Source of the DNA: BOG-994 sp049514215
Lineage (GTDB): Bacteria; Pseudomonadota; Gammaproteobacteria; Burkholderiales; Burkholderiaceae_D
Length of the DNA: 64,000 nt
Direction: 5' to 3'
NCBI GenBank assembly: GCA_049514215.1
Contig: JBEKVI010000014.1
Coordinates: 18,362 to 82,361 of the forward strand
The stretch's first letter is position 1, and each line of letters starts with the position of its first letter. Positions 17,351 through 26,750 of the stretch are shown piece by piece. The translations under genes were made by a program, and so were the position numbers. The notes beneath the pieces are model-generated. The model did no database searches and was not told the DNA's origin. It saw only the letters and a list, made by a program, of their open reading frames with translations.

Positions 17351-19629
17351 CGCGATGCGTTGGCGTCCACAACGGTCAGCGCTGTGACGTTGACAATGCG
17401 CCGTACCGTAGCCGAGGGCGTGAGGATCGTGACCGCGCGATTGCAGCCCAATAGAATCGGGCCGATCGCGATGCCGTTTCCCGCTGCCGTCTTTAGCAGA
17501 TTGTAGGAAATGTTCGCCGCTTCAATGTTGGGCATGACCAGAAGATTCGCCTCGCCGGTCAAGGTCGTATCGGGCAGGATGGACTTGCGCAACGCCTCGT
17601 CGAGGGCGCAATCCCCGTGCATTTCGCCATCGACTTCCAAATCGGGGGCGCTCTCACGCAGGAGCGCGAGCGTCTCGCGCATCTTGACTGCCGATGGGCA
17701 GTCGCTCGTTCCGAAATTGGAGTGCGAGAGCATCGCGACCTTGGGTTCGATACCAAAACGCCGCAATTCCTCGGCGGCGAGCTTCGTGATCTCGGCAAGC
17801 TGCGATGCCGTCGGATTCTCGTTGACGTGGGTGTCGAGGATAAACACCTGCCGGCCGGGCAGAATCAGACCATTCATGGCGCCGTAGACATTCACGCCCG
17901 GGCGCTTGCCCAGCACCTGATCGATGTAGACGAGATGGCGGTTGGTTTGGCTGATGGTGCCGCAGATCATGCCGTCGGCCTCGCCGAAGTGCATGAGCAT
18001 GGCCCCGATGAGCGTGGTGCGCCGACGCATTTCCAGTCGCGCGTACTGGGCCGTTACCCCGTGCCGCGAGCGCATCTTGTGATAGGCCTGCCAGTAGTCG
18101 CGAAAGCGTTGGTCGTGCTCCGTGTTCACCACGACAAAATCCTCGCCGGGCTTCAGTCGCAGACCGTAGCGCACCAGGCGCTGCGCGATCACCTCGGGTC
18201 GACCGATGAGAATCGGATGGGCCAGCTGTTCGTCGACGATGACCTGGACAGCCCGCAGGATGCGCTCTTCTTCGCCTTCGGCAAAGACGATGCGCTTGCG
18301 CGCCGGGTCGGCCTTGCGCGCCAAGGCGAACAGCGGCTTCATGAGCGTGCCGCTGTGGTAGACGAACTGCTGCAGCTGCTGCGTATAGGCTTCCATGTCC
18401 GCGATGGGCCGACTGGCGACGCCCGACTCCATGGCCGCGCGAGCGACCGCGGGCGCAATCTTGACGATCAGTCGCGGATCGAAGGGTTTGGGTATCAGAT
18501 ACTCAGGGCCGAAGGAAAGGTCATGGATGCCGTAGGCAGTCGCGACAATATCGCTTTGTTCCTGGCGCGCGAGCTCGGCGAGCGCGTTCACAGTGGCGAT
18601 TTCCATGGCCCGCGTAATCGTCGTGGCGCCCGAATCGAGAGCGCCCCGGAAGATAAACGGAAAACACAGGACGTTATTGACCTGATTGGGGTAGTCAGTT
18701 CGACCCGTAGCGACAATGGCGTCCGGCCGTACTTCGCGGACCAGTTCGGGCATGATCTCGGGCGTCGGATTGGCGAGGGCAAGGATGATGGGTTTGCGAC
18801 CCATCGTCTTGACCATGTCCTGGGTCAGGACCCCACCGGCCGAGAGTCCCAGAAAGAGGTCTGCGCCGACGATCACCTCCGCCAGGCTGCGCAGGGCGGT
18901 CGGCTGGGCAAAGCGCTCCTTATCCGGATCCATGAGTTCCGCGCGGCCGCGATACACCACACCGGCCAAGTCGGTGAGCCAGATGTTCTGGATGGGAAGC
19001 CCCAGGTCGACCAGAAGGTCCACACAGGCCAGTGCCGCGGCGCCTGCCCCCGAGACGACCAGCTTGATCTCGCGAATGTCCTTCTCGACGACGTGCAAAC
19101 CGTTTTGCACCGCGGCCCCAACGATGATCGCAGTTCCGTGCTGGTCGTCGTGAAACACCGGAATCTTCATGCGCGCGCGCAGCTGGCGCTCGACATAGAA
19201 GCATTCCGGCGCCTTGATGTCCTCGAGGTTCACGCCCCCGAATGTGGGCTCGAGCGAGGCGATGATGTCGCACAGCTTGTCAGGGTCGAGTTCGTTGATC
19301 TCGATGTCGAACACGTCGATACCGGCGAACTTCTTGAACAGGACCGCCTTGCCCTCCATCACCGGTTTGCCGGCCAAAGGGCCAATCGCGCCCAAACCCA
19401 GGACCGCGGTTCCATTGGTAATGACGCCCACGAGGTTGCCGCGCGCCGTGTAGCGAAACGCATTGGCCGGGTCGGCCACAATCTCTTCGCAGGCGGCAGC
19501 CACCCCCGGCGAGTACGCAAGGCCGAGATCGGACTGGTTGACGAGTTGCTTGGTCGGAGTAACCGAGATCTTTCCCGGCCGCGGGAATTCATGATATTCG
19601 AGGGCCGCTTGCCGCAGGCGGTCGGACAT
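17347..19629 (-). CDS. maeB: NADP-dependent malic enzyme with C-terminal phosphotransacetylase-like domain
   Basis: Oxidative decarboxylation of malate to pyruvate with NADPH production. 760 residues, the normal length for MaeB-type fusions. The malic enzyme domain (1-430) has KQLVNQSDLGLAYSPGVA, FHDDQHGTAIIVGAA and VVSGAGAAALACVDLL. The C-terminal 330 residues resemble phosphate acetyltransferase (RIVFAEGEEERILRAVQ, LVMPNIEAANISYNLLK) and are regulatory in characterised members. The ATG at 19629 has GAGGAAA upstream. Transcribed alone. Confidence 0.96.
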   Translation of the reverse strand: MSDRLRQAALEYHEFPRPGKISVTPTKQLVNQSDLGLAYSPGVAAACEEIVADPANAFRYTARGNLVGVITNGTAVLGLGAIGPLAGKPVMEGKAVLFKKFAGIDVFDIEINELDPDKLCDIIASLEPTFGGVNLEDIKAPECFYVERQLRARMKIPVFHDDQHGTAIIVGAAVQNGLHVVEKDIREIKLVVSGAGAAALACVDLLVDLGLPIQNIWLTDLAGVVYRGRAELMDPDKERFAQPTALRSLAEVIVGADLFLGLSAGGVLTQDMVKTMGRKPIILALANPTPEIMPELVREVRPDAIVATGRTDYPNQVNNVLCFPFIFRGALDSGATTITRAMEIATVNALAELARQEQSDIVATAYGIHDLSFGPEYLIPKPFDPRLIVKIAPAVARAAMESGVASRPIADMEAYTQQLQQFVYHSGTLMKPLFALARKADPARKRIVFAEGEEERILRAVQVIVDEQLAHPILIGRPEVIAQRLVRYGLRLKPGEDFVVVNTEHDQRFRDYWQAYHKMRSRHGVTAQYARLEMRRRTTLIGAMLMHFGEADGMICGTISQTNRHLVYIDQVLGKRPGVNVYGAMNGLILPGRQVFILDTHVNENPTASQLAEITKLAAEELRRFGIEPKVAMLSHSNFGTSDCPSAVKMRETLALLRESAPDLEVDGEMHGDCALDEALRKSILPDTTLTGEANLLVMPNIEAANISYNLLKTAAGNGIAIGPILLGCNRAVTILTPSATVRRIVNVTALTVVDANASR

Positions 19630-19801
19630 GATTGTTTCCTCGGTGAAAGAGTCCGATGGCGCGATCCGCTCTGAACACGCGCGCTCGCACTCGGTGTGAG
19701 CGGATTCTAGCAGACCGACCGTGGCGCGCTGCGGTATCGAAATCCGCGCACCTGGAGCTGGGCTACACTGGATGCCCTATTGGATCGACCCTTATCACTT
19801 C

Positions 19802-21016
19802 ATGAACGCTTTCCTCGATCTCGCATTGCGCACCGAACGGATCGAACCGTTCCACGCCATGGAACTGATGAAACGTGCGCACGCCTTCGAGCGCTCGGGC
19901 CGCTCGATCGTCCATATGACCATTGGTGAGCCTGACTTCACGGCGCCGCCTGAAGTCGTGGAGGCGCTCGCCGCGGGGATGGCGGCGCAGCGCTCCCGCT
20001 ACACCCCGGCCTTGGGCATCTTCGAGCTGCGCGCGGCCATCGCCAACTTCTACCGTGAGAGATACGGACTGACCGTCCCGGCGGAGCAGATCGTGGTCAC
20101 CGCCGGCGCTTCAGGCGCGCTGCTTTTGACCATGGCAGCGCTCGTGAACCCGGGCGATGAGATTCTCATGCCGGACCCGACCTACCCTTGCAATCGGCAC
20201 TTTGTCAGCGCATTCGACGGCCATGCCCGCCTTATACCGGCAGGCCCCGCGGACCGATTCCAGCTCTCGGCCGAGATGGTCCGACAAAACTGGAGCCCGG
20301 TGACACGCGGGGTCCTGGTCGCCTCCCCCTCCAACCCGACCGGCACCTCGATCGCGTTTCACGAGCTGGAGTCGATCGCCGCAGAAGCGCGCCGCCACGG
20401 CGGCGTGACGATCGTCGATGAGATCTACCATTCCCTGTCCTATGACGAGCACCCCAGAAGCGCGCTGGAACTCATTCTAGGCGGCGCCCAGGACGTGATC
20501 ATTTTGAACAGTTTCTCAAAATATTTCTGCATGACGGGCTGGCGCTTGGGGTGGCTCGTCTGTCCGGCTGCGTGGGTACCCACGTTCGAGAAGCTCGCGC
20601 AGAATCTGTTCATCTGCGCGTCGGCCCTGGCCCAGCATGCCGCGCTCGCGTGCTTTAGTCCCGCGACCCTGGCGATCTGTGAGCAACGCAAGGCTGAACT
20701 GCGGCGACGGCGCGACTATATCGTCCCCGCGCTCAGCGCGCTCGGGTTCGGCATTCCAGTGCGACCCGATGGGGCCTTCTATATTTATACGGACATCAGC
20801 AAATTCAGCAGCGACAGCGGCCTTTTCGCCGACGAGTTGCTCGAAAAGGCCGGAGTGGCAGTCGTGCCGGGAGTTGATTTCGGGCAAAACGAGCCACAGC
20901 GCTGGCTGCGCCTGTCGTACGCCACTTCGCTGTCGAATCTGGAAGAAGCGGTACGGCGGCTATCCGTGTTCATTCAAGACCGGGCGCTTAGTCCGCGCTC
21001 GGAGGTCGGAGCCTAA
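19802..21016 (+). CDS. PLP-dependent class I/II aminotransferase
   Basis: 404 residues, fold type I. Landmarks: IVHMTIGEPDFTAPPEVVEAL, RYTPALGIFELRAAI, ASPSNPTGTSI, TIVDEIYHSLSYDE with the cofactor aspartate, and the Schiff-base lysine in LNSFSKYFCMTGWRLGW. The closing arginine is in WLRLSYATS. The subgroup resembles aspartate/alanine-type aminotransferases; the true substrate cannot be set from sequence. The start at 19802 (MNAFLDLAL) is preferred over an upstream frame to 19721. The stop overlaps the convergent transglycosylase gene by 4 bp. Confidence 0.88.
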   Translation: MNAFLDLALRTERIEPFHAMELMKRAHAFERSGRSIVHMTIGEPDFTAPPEVVEALAAGMAAQRSRYTPALGIFELRAAIANFYRERYGLTVPAEQIVVTAGASGALLLTMAALVNPGDEILMPDPTYPCNRHFVSAFDGHARLIPAGPADRFQLSAEMVRQNWSPVTRGVLVASPSNPTGTSIAFHELESIAAEARRHGGVTIVDEIYHSLSYDEHPRSALELILGGAQDVIILNSFSKYFCMTGWRLGWLVCPAAWVPTFEKLAQNLFICASALAQHAALACFSPATLAICEQRKAELRRRRDYIVPALSALGFGIPVRPDGAFYIYTDISKFSSDSGLFADELLEKAGVAVVPGVDFGQNEPQRWLRLSYATSLSNLEEAVRRLSVFIQDRALSPRSEVGA

Positions 21017-21888
21017 AGCGCAGCGAGTTTGCGGGGCGTCGCCGCCTCGGCATTGTGCTGCGCTTCCGCCCCTCGCGCCGTCGGAAGCGTCTTGGGCGCA
21101 GGCGCTACCACTGGTGTGATTGGCGGATTGCCGCCGCGGGCAGCCAGTTCGATGCGGTCGCGCTCTTGCAGCACGCGCAGCCCATAGCTTGTCCCTTCCT
21201 CACTGGTCGAGCCGACATAGAGGCGCAGGCCGTCTCGGACCGAGCCCCCCCGGCGGATACAGTCCTTAAGGATGAAGGCGCCGATCTTGATATTGGCGAC
21301 CGGGTCGAGCGCTGCATGCGGGCCCCCGAACTCCTCGAACTTGGAGCTATGGACCTTGGACATCACCTGCATGAGCCCCTGCGCGCCCACACCGCTTTCG
21401 GCGAAGGGGTTAAAACCCGACTCGACACCGATCACAGCCAGAAGCAAGGCGGGATCAAGGCCCACGTCGCGCCCTGTGCTATAGGACTCGTGGACCATGA
21501 GCGCGATGGCCTCCGCGCTCAGATGATACTTGCGCGCCAGGTAGCGGGTCACGCTCGCCTGACCGGCAGCGGTCGCCTGAGCAGGCAAAACATCCGGCTC
21601 GCGGCGCCCCTCGTTGTCGCCAGACGGCTGCGCCGGTGCGGAGTCGGCCACGGGTTCGGCCGACGCGCTGCGAATGCCCATGACACCGGTCAGAAATCCG
21701 CTGCTTTCGTCTCCGGGGAGCGTGGGCGTGAGCGGGCTTTCGCCGGGAATGTGCACTGGGCCCCGCGCCATGACCAGGATGAGCGAAAACACGGCCGTAA
21801 GCCCCACCAGGGCCAAGCCGTTTCGCATGAAGGGTAGGGACACCAAAATGGTGTCGCGCAGCGTATTGCGCATCATTTGTTTATTCAT
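21013..21888 (-). CDS. Membrane-anchored lytic transglycosylase (SLT domain)
   Basis: Cleaves peptidoglycan between MurNAc and GlcNAc to give 1,6-anhydro products. 291 residues. One N-terminal transmembrane anchor (about 21-42: LALVGLTAVFSLILVMA), a Pro/Ala-rich linker, then an SLT domain from about 125. The catalytic glutamate is in LLLAVIGVESGFNPFAES, followed by GAQGLMQVMSKVH, both typical. The ATG at 21888 has GAGGAGGTT immediately upstream, which fixes the start. Probably inner-membrane bound, facing the periplasm. Confidence 0.9.
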   Translation of the reverse strand: MNKQMMRNTLRDTILVSLPFMRNGLALVGLTAVFSLILVMARGPVHIPGESPLTPTLPGDESSGFLTGVMGIRSASAEPVADSAPAQPSGDNEGRREPDVLPAQATAAGQASVTRYLARKYHLSAEAIALMVHESYSTGRDVGLDPALLLAVIGVESGFNPFAESGVGAQGLMQVMSKVHSSKFEEFGGPHAALDPVANIKIGAFILKDCIRRGGSVRDGLRLYVGSTSEEGTSYGLRVLQERDRIELAARGGNPPITPVVAPAPKTLPTARGAEAQHNAEAATPRKLAAL

Positions 21889-22343
21889 CGAACCTCCTCG
21901 TACTGCACGACGGCTTCTTGGCATTCCTTGCGGAAAACTTATTCAGCGCCTTCGCGAATTACTTGGATCGGCATGCTCGGCCCGAGGAAGGGCATTTTTG
22001 TGGCAGCCGGTGGCGCGCCCCGAACACATGCCGGAGGATCCGGCAGAGGTGCGCACCGTTGATTCGGGCAGGAGCCGAAGCTCCCATGCTGCTTGGGTTA
22101 GTGGGCGCCCGATGGCCCGTGAGTCTGATCAGATCCGACCCGGATAGACAGCTTTGGGACAGTCCGCATCAAGTAGTAGCGGACTTTAGGGAATGCTTTG
22201 GCACCCGTCAATCCAACAATTGTCATGCGTCTGTTCTACCGCAACCGAGCGCATGATACCCCAATGGCCCACTCCATGGCCCGGATAAGACATGCGATCG
22301 ACGGCCTTCACGTATCATCCTCGGCTGGCGAAATGACAGCGCC
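21889..22343. other. 455-bp intergenic region with several hairpins, no gene seen
   Basis: This separates the divergent transglycosylase and ubiD genes. I see no convincing ORF or tRNA. Four perfect short hairpins lie within 160 bp: TGCCGGA/TCCGGCA (22029-22045), GGAGC/GCTCC with loop CGAA (22071-22084), ATCCG/CGGAT (22133-22145) and GTCCGC/GCGGAC (22162-22184). It holds both promoters and could hold a structured RNA. I do not recognise a known RNA family. Confidence 0.4.
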
Positions 22344-23912
22344 GTGCCGATGTATACACAGAACTTCCCCGATTCGATCTCCGTGACATCCATTAAATAC
22401 AAAGACTTACGCGAATTCATGGCCAACCTTGAGAGGGTTGGAGCCTTAAGGCGGGTCCGAGTTCCGGTTTCGCCCCGATTACAGATGACCGAAGTTTGTG
22501 ATCGACTGCTCAGGGCGGGGGGCCCGGCCGTGCTCTTCGAAAATCCGGCCGGTTATTCGATCCCGGTGCTCGCCAATCTATTCGGCACAACCGAAAGGGT
22601 GGCTCAGGGTATGGGCGCCGCCTCGCCCGAGGAGCTGCGCGAGATCGGAAAGACCCTTGCGGCGCTGCGCGAACCCGAACCCTTAAAGGGACTGAAAGAC
22701 GCGGCGCGCCTGGGCTCGCTCGTGAAGGCCGTCTGGGACATGGCACCGCGCACGGTCAAGAGTCCGTCCTGCCAGGAACTGGTCTGGGAAAATGACGAGG
22801 TTGAGTTAGCCCGGCTTCCCATCCAGACATGCTGGCCTGATGACGCAGGTCCGCTCATCACCTGGGGCCTTGTCATCACACGTGGCCCGCAGGACATCCC
22901 GAATCCCCGGCGCCGACAAAATCTGGGCATCTATCGCCAGCAGGTCGTGGCCCGCAACAAGGTGATCCTGCGGTGGCTCGCCCACCGGGGCGGCGCCCTC
23001 GATTTTCGCGATTTCTCGCTGGCCTCCCCGGGACGCCCGTTTCCCGTCGCCGTCGCGCTCGGGGCCGATCCCGCCACCATTCTCGGTGCCGTAACCCCCG
23101 TGCCCGATACCCTCTCGGAATATCAGTTTGCCGGTCTTCTGCGGGGCGCGAAAACCGAAGTGAGCACCTGCATTGGTTCTGAACTCCAGGTTCCAGCCAC
23201 GGCCGAAATCGTGCTCGAAGGGCATATTCAGCCCGATCCCACGGCACCACCCCGTCCCGGGACCGTTCCCGGCTACGAGCATGCGCAGGAGGGACCGTTT
23301 GGGGACCACACTGGCTACTACAACGAACAGGAGTGGTTTCCGGTTCTGACCATCGATCGCATTACGATGCGCCGCGATCCCATCTATCACTCCACCTACA
23401 CGGGAAAGCCGCCGGACGAACCGGCCGTGCTGGGTATGGCGCTCAATGAGGTCTTCATACCATTACTGCAAAAGCAGTTTCCCGAGATCGTCGATTTTTT
23501 CCTGCCGCCGGAAGGCTGCAGCTATCGGCTTGCGATCGTGGCAATCAAAAAAGCCTACCCCGGCCACGCGAAGCGCATAGCGTTCGGGGTCTGGAGCTAT
23601 CTGCGCCAGTTCATGTACACAAAATTCATCATCGTCGTCGATCACGATATCAACATACGCCAATGGACGGAAGTCGTCTGGGCCTTGACAACGCGCGTGG
23701 ACGCCCTGCGAGACACGACTCTGGTGGACAATACCCCCATCGACTACTTGGACTTTGCCTCGCCCCGATCCGGGCTCGGCTCGAAGATGGCCATTGACGC
23801 CACTTCGAAGTGGCCCACGGAAACCGACCGCATCTGGGGCCGTCCGATCGTCATGGATCCCGGCACAAAACTGGCCGTCGATGCGCTTTGGCCGGCCATG
23901 GGCCTGTCCTAG
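22344..23912 (+). CDS. ubiD: UbiD-family decarboxylase (3-octaprenyl-4-hydroxybenzoate carboxy-lyase)
   Basis: Prenylated-FMN-dependent decarboxylation of 3-polyprenyl-4-hydroxybenzoate in ubiquinone synthesis. 522 residues, and by memory strongly similar to E. coli UbiD across its length: KYKDLREFMANLE, LLRAGGPAVLFENP, QNLGIYRQQVV, HRGGALDFRDF, GAVTPVPDTLSEYQFAG, EIVLEGHI, GPFGDHTGYYNEQE, STYTGKPPDEPAVLG, PEIVDFFLPPEGCSYR. The ATG at 22344 gives a 17-residue extension; a GTG at 22383 (T-S-I-K-Y-K-D-L) matches the usual N-terminus better, so the start is uncertain. No ubiX for the prenyl-FMN cofactor is in the window. Confidence 0.94.
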   Translation: MPMYTQNFPDSISVTSIKYKDLREFMANLERVGALRRVRVPVSPRLQMTEVCDRLLRAGGPAVLFENPAGYSIPVLANLFGTTERVAQGMGAASPEELREIGKTLAALREPEPLKGLKDAARLGSLVKAVWDMAPRTVKSPSCQELVWENDEVELARLPIQTCWPDDAGPLITWGLVITRGPQDIPNPRRRQNLGIYRQQVVARNKVILRWLAHRGGALDFRDFSLASPGRPFPVAVALGADPATILGAVTPVPDTLSEYQFAGLLRGAKTEVSTCIGSELQVPATAEIVLEGHIQPDPTAPPRPGTVPGYEHAQEGPFGDHTGYYNEQEWFPVLTIDRITMRRDPIYHSTYTGKPPDEPAVLGMALNEVFIPLLQKQFPEIVDFFLPPEGCSYRLAIVAIKKAYPGHAKRIAFGVWSYLRQFMYTKFIIVVDHDINIRQWTEVVWALTTRVDALRDTTLVDNTPIDYLDFASPRSGLGSKMAIDATSKWPTETDRIWGRPIVMDPGTKLAVDALWPAMGLS

Positions 23913-23927
23913 GAGTCGCTATTCGTT

Positions 23928-23957
23928 CGGACTAACAGGTGCCTCGACCTTAGTCCG
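23928..23957. terminator. Inverted repeat between convergent ubiD and YqjK-like genes
   Basis: CGGACTAA (23928-23935) pairs perfectly with TTAGTCCG (23950-23957) across a 14-nt loop. It sits just after the ubiD stop and includes the stop codon of the convergent gene. There is no U-run on either side, so termination is possible but not shown. Confidence 0.35.
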
Positions 23958-24321
23958 GTTCCGACTCGACCGGCGCGCGTCGTCTCGTTTTGGGCGCCAG
24001 ACGCACGATCTGCCATCCCTGCCAAAGTAGCGCCGCCACCACCGCCCAACGCACGATGCCAACAACACTGCCACGTGACCTCACTCTCGGCCCCAGAATG
24101 CGCGCGGCCGTGGCAATGAGCGGATAGCGCCCGATGAGGCGCATCAGCATGGGCAATCCTTGGCTTGCGGCCACGCCGGGTACCGCCGCCTTCAGCAATG
24201 AAGTCCAAGCGAGCCCCCGGCGCACGTTTTGCACGGACTTTGCAAGTTCGGCCCGCTCGACTGCCGAACGCATCACGAGCAGATGCTTGCGCAACAAAAT
24301 GGCGTTCTCGCGCTCGCTCAC
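23950..24321 (-). CDS. Small protein of unknown function, third gene of a YqjD/YqjE-type set
   Basis: 123 residues. An N-terminal helical part is rich in charged residues (ENAILLRKHLLVMRSAVERA). Weak hydrophobic segments follow near 40-70, then one near the C-terminus (GIVRWAVVAALLWQGWQIV) before a basic tail. Position and size match YqjK-like proteins that follow YqjD and YqjE, but I cannot confirm homology. The start overlaps the stop of the preceding gene by 4 bp, indicating coupled translation. Confidence 0.65.
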   Translation of the reverse strand: MSERENAILLRKHLLVMRSAVERAELAKSVQNVRRGLAWTSLLKAAVPGVAASQGLPMLMRLIGRYPLIATAARILGPRVRSRGSVVGIVRWAVVAALLWQGWQIVRLAPKTRRRAPVESEPD

Positions 24322-24755
24322 GTGGCCTGCCTTGCCGACCCGCTGCCTTCATCCGGGGCAGAGGTCATCGCGGGCTTAAGGGCCGCGCGGTCTTTCTCGA
24401 GTTCGGCTAAGGTTGCAGCAAACAGCGGCGGACGACGCGACAGCGAACGGGTCGCGTAGAAGGCAAAGGCAGCGCCGGCTGCGAGGTAGACGCCGCTTAA
24501 GATCGCCATGGCGAGGATGCGATTGTCTTCCCCCACGGCAAGCACGATCATGAGCGAGAAGACGAGCAAGGCCAGCGCGACGAACAGCAGCGCCGCCAAT
24601 GCCATGACCATCAGCACGAGCAGTCGCTGGACCTCCTCTTCGATCTCGATGCCGGCCAGGGAGAGCCGGGTATGCACCATCCCGATCACCGTTGCTGCGG
24701 CTTGACGCAGCGACAGCAAGAGGGGGGGATGCTCTTCGGCGTCGGAATCGCGCAT
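24318..24755 (-). CDS. YqjE-like / phage-holin-superfamily (Actinobacterial holin-like) membrane protein
   Basis: 145 residues from the ATG at 24755; an upstream TTG at 24791 is rejected. Two transmembrane segments around 45-70 (LLVLMVMALAALLFVALALL) and 75-105 (ILAMAILSGVYLAAGAAFAF) follow an amphipathic N-terminal helix containing RLSLAGIEIEEEVQRL, the typical layout of YqjE proteins. The family function is unknown; it is usually next to a DUF883 protein, as here. The gene lies 50 bp after the DUF883 gene. Confidence 0.75.
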   Translation of the reverse strand: MRDSDAEEHPPLLLSLRQAAATVIGMVHTRLSLAGIEIEEEVQRLLVLMVMALAALLFVALALLVFSLMIVLAVGEDNRILAMAILSGVYLAAGAAFAFYATRSLSRRPPLFAATLAELEKDRAALKPAMTSAPDEGSGSARQAT

Positions 24756-24805
24756 CGAAGGGGGGACTTTTCTACGCCAGGCAGCGAACAAGCGGTGCTC
24801 CTGCC

Positions 24806-25123
24806 CTACCTGCGGTTAACGAGCAGTCCGAGAAGGAACCCAAGGCCGGCGGCGATCCCCACGGCGCGCCACGGGTTGTCGTGCACAAAGTCGTCCGTGA
24901 CGCGAGCCGCTGCTTTGCTGCGCTCCAATACGAGATCCTGCATATCGGCGATCCGCTCGGAGGCCCGCTTTAACGCCACCGCAGCCTTCTCCCGCAGGTC
25001 CGCCGCCCTCTCACCGGTGGCCGTCGCTGCGGCCTTCAGAAGCTCTTCGGCGTCGGCAAGCACGACTTTCAGATCGCCAATAAGCTTATCCTTGCTTACG
25101 GTTTCCAGCTCCGTCTGGTCCAT
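24806..25123 (-). CDS. DUF883 family protein (YqjD/ElaB-like)
   Basis: 105 residues. An N-terminal two-thirds of charged helix (DKLIGDLKVVLADAEELLK through AVALKRASERIADMQ) and a C-terminal transmembrane segment (RAVGIAAGLGFLLGLLV) ending in NRR. E. coli YqjD/ElaB of this family are inner-membrane proteins that bind ribosomes in stationary phase. The ATG at 25123 has AGAGGAAA upstream, which fixes the start. First gene of the three-gene set. Confidence 0.88.
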   Translation of the reverse strand: MDQTELETVSKDKLIGDLKVVLADAEELLKAAATATGERAADLREKAAVALKRASERIADMQDLVLERSKAAARVTDDFVHDNPWRAVGIAAGLGFLLGLLVNRR

Positions 25124-25267
25124 GTTATTTCCTCTCTTGAGTCGTAAAAAAAGTCCGCCCGCGGTTTCACCGTGGATTCCCCGGGCAGTGTAATGCAATT
25201 CAGCAGGAGCGGCCCTTTTTGCTCCAGCAAGGAACCGATCCGCCGGACCGCAAGTTGGCCCACGGTG

Positions 25268-26743
25268 TCATCCGTGGTCATAGACCCATTGCAAGAATGC
25301 GTCCTGGACCGGTTGCGCCAATCCGGCGTTGGGATGATTGATCAGAGAAACGACGACGTAGGTGCGTCCCGACGCCGCGCGCAAATACCCCGCCACCGCG
25401 CGCGCATCGGCTAACGTACCAGTCTTGATGTGGGCCTGGCCTGCGACGCGCTGCGCGGTCAGCCTTTTGCGCATGGTCCCGTCGACCCCAACGACCGGGA
25501 GCGAGGCGACATATTCGGGCATGGCCACAGAATTCCAGGCAACCTGGAGCATCCTTCCCATACTTTGGGCGCTCATGCGCTCGACACGCGAGAGTCCCGA
25601 TCCGTTCTCGGTCACAAGTTCGGGTGCGGCCACGCCATGGCCCTCCAGAAAGCTCGCGATCACGTGCTCGGAGCGTTCGGCACTGGCCGGCAACTGAAAG
25701 ATCTCGGCCGATAAATCGAGATAGAGTTCCTTGGCCATCACGTTATTCGAGTTCTTGTTGATCTGCCGGATCACCTCGGCCAGCGTCGGCGACTCGTACT
25801 CGTAATAGAGTTGTGCTGCCGCCGGAACCGCCCCGTCGCGCACCGTGCCGGAGATCGTACCGCCCAGTTCTTTCCAAAGCGACTGGAAAAGTGCCGACGC
25901 ATACCGCGCATGCGAATACAGTCCAAGGGCCATGTGGCGCTCGCCACACGCCCCCGGAAATCCGCCCACGAAATTGAGGCGATCCGGGTCGCTCAGGTCG
26001 GCGTTGAGCTTGGCTTGCCAGTCGCCACAGCCGCCCTCGAGGTAGCGCACGGGAGCGATCTGCTGACCGGCCATCCTGGGTTGCGCAATCACGCGAATTG
26101 TGTGCTGCTGCTCATCAGGCAGAAATCCGAGATCGACGGCCTTGAAATTGACCAGAAACGCGTCGGGCGTGACGTTGTAGGGCCGATAGGGTTCGTTGTC
26201 GAACGCCCCCGGATCAATGTCTTGCGGCTCGAAGAGGGAACGGTCGATGACCACGTCACCCCGTATTTCGCGCACGCCTCGCGCGCGCAACTCGTCGAGC
26301 ATGAGCCAGAAGCGCTCCACCACAAGGTCCGGGTCGCCCGAGCCTTTGATGTAGAGATTGCCGGGCAAGACGCCCGCACTCGGGGGCGCATCGACACTGA
26401 CCCGCGTCTTCCAGGTGAAGGTCGGACCGAGAACCTCGAGCGCGGTATACGTCGTCACGAGCTTCATCGTCGAGGCCGGGTTCATCGGCTTGTCGGCGTT
26501 TTGCGCCAAAAGCGGCGGCTGCCCGTCGACGTCCTCCACGAAGAAGCTCGCGGCCGACGGGGGAATGGCCGCGCGCGAGAGAAGTACGGCGAGCGCCTCG
26601 GGCAAAAGCGAGGCAGCCTGCGCTGGGAGAACGAGACCCAACCCGGCCACGAGCAGGGCCAACGTCGACTCTCGGAAAAAGGCGGGGCGCCTAGTGCGCC
26701 CCAACCAAGATGCAAATGAGAATCGATCAGCGATCCGCAACAC
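25268..26743 (-). CDS. dacB: D-alanyl-D-alanine carboxypeptidase/endopeptidase (PBP4, S13 family)
   Basis: Periplasmic penicillin-binding protein that trims or cleaves peptidoglycan cross-links. The three active-site motifs are present: SxxK in NPASTMKLVTTY, SxN in INKNSNNVMAKEL, and KTG in AHIKTGTLADARAVAGY. A signal-like segment (LALLVAGLGLVLPAQA) lies near the N-terminus. The frame is open into the upstream HiPIP gene, so I place the start at a GTG at 26743, 7 bp after the HiPIP stop with AAGG upstream. This gives 491 residues, close to E. coli PBP4. The start is uncertain; the gene identity is not. Confidence 0.9.
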   Translation of the reverse strand: MLRIADRFSFASWLGRTRRPAFFRESTLALLVAGLGLVLPAQAASLLPEALAVLLSRAAIPPSAASFFVEDVDGQPPLLAQNADKPMNPASTMKLVTTYTALEVLGPTFTWKTRVSVDAPPSAGVLPGNLYIKGSGDPDLVVERFWLMLDELRARGVREIRGDVVIDRSLFEPQDIDPGAFDNEPYRPYNVTPDAFLVNFKAVDLGFLPDEQQHTIRVIAQPRMAGQQIAPVRYLEGGCGDWQAKLNADLSDPDRLNFVGGFPGACGERHMALGLYSHARYASALFQSLWKELGGTISGTVRDGAVPAAAQLYYEYESPTLAEVIRQINKNSNNVMAKELYLDLSAEIFQLPASAERSEHVIASFLEGHGVAAPELVTENGSGLSRVERMSAQSMGRMLQVAWNSVAMPEYVASLPVVGVDGTMRKRLTAQRVAGQAHIKTGTLADARAVAGYLRAASGRTYVVVSLINHPNAGLAQPVQDAFLQWVYDHG

Positions 26744-26750
26744 TCGCGGT

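Noticed and set aside
17617..19674. 685-codon open frame on the plus strand opposite maeB
   Set aside because: It is fully antisense to a certain malic enzyme gene. Its composition (Asp, Arg, His, Val-rich) is the usual artefact of the complementary frame in high-GC genes.
21918..22256. 112-codon plus-strand open frame in the transglycosylase-ubiD gap
   Set aside because: No Shine-Dalgarno sequence, no motif, irregular composition; it overlaps several strong hairpins that better describe the region.
21889..22343. 6S RNA or a known riboswitch in this gap
   Set aside because: I compared by eye with the conserved 6S closing-stem and bubble segments and with SAH and ykkC-type cores and found no match. 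It is left as unassigned structure.
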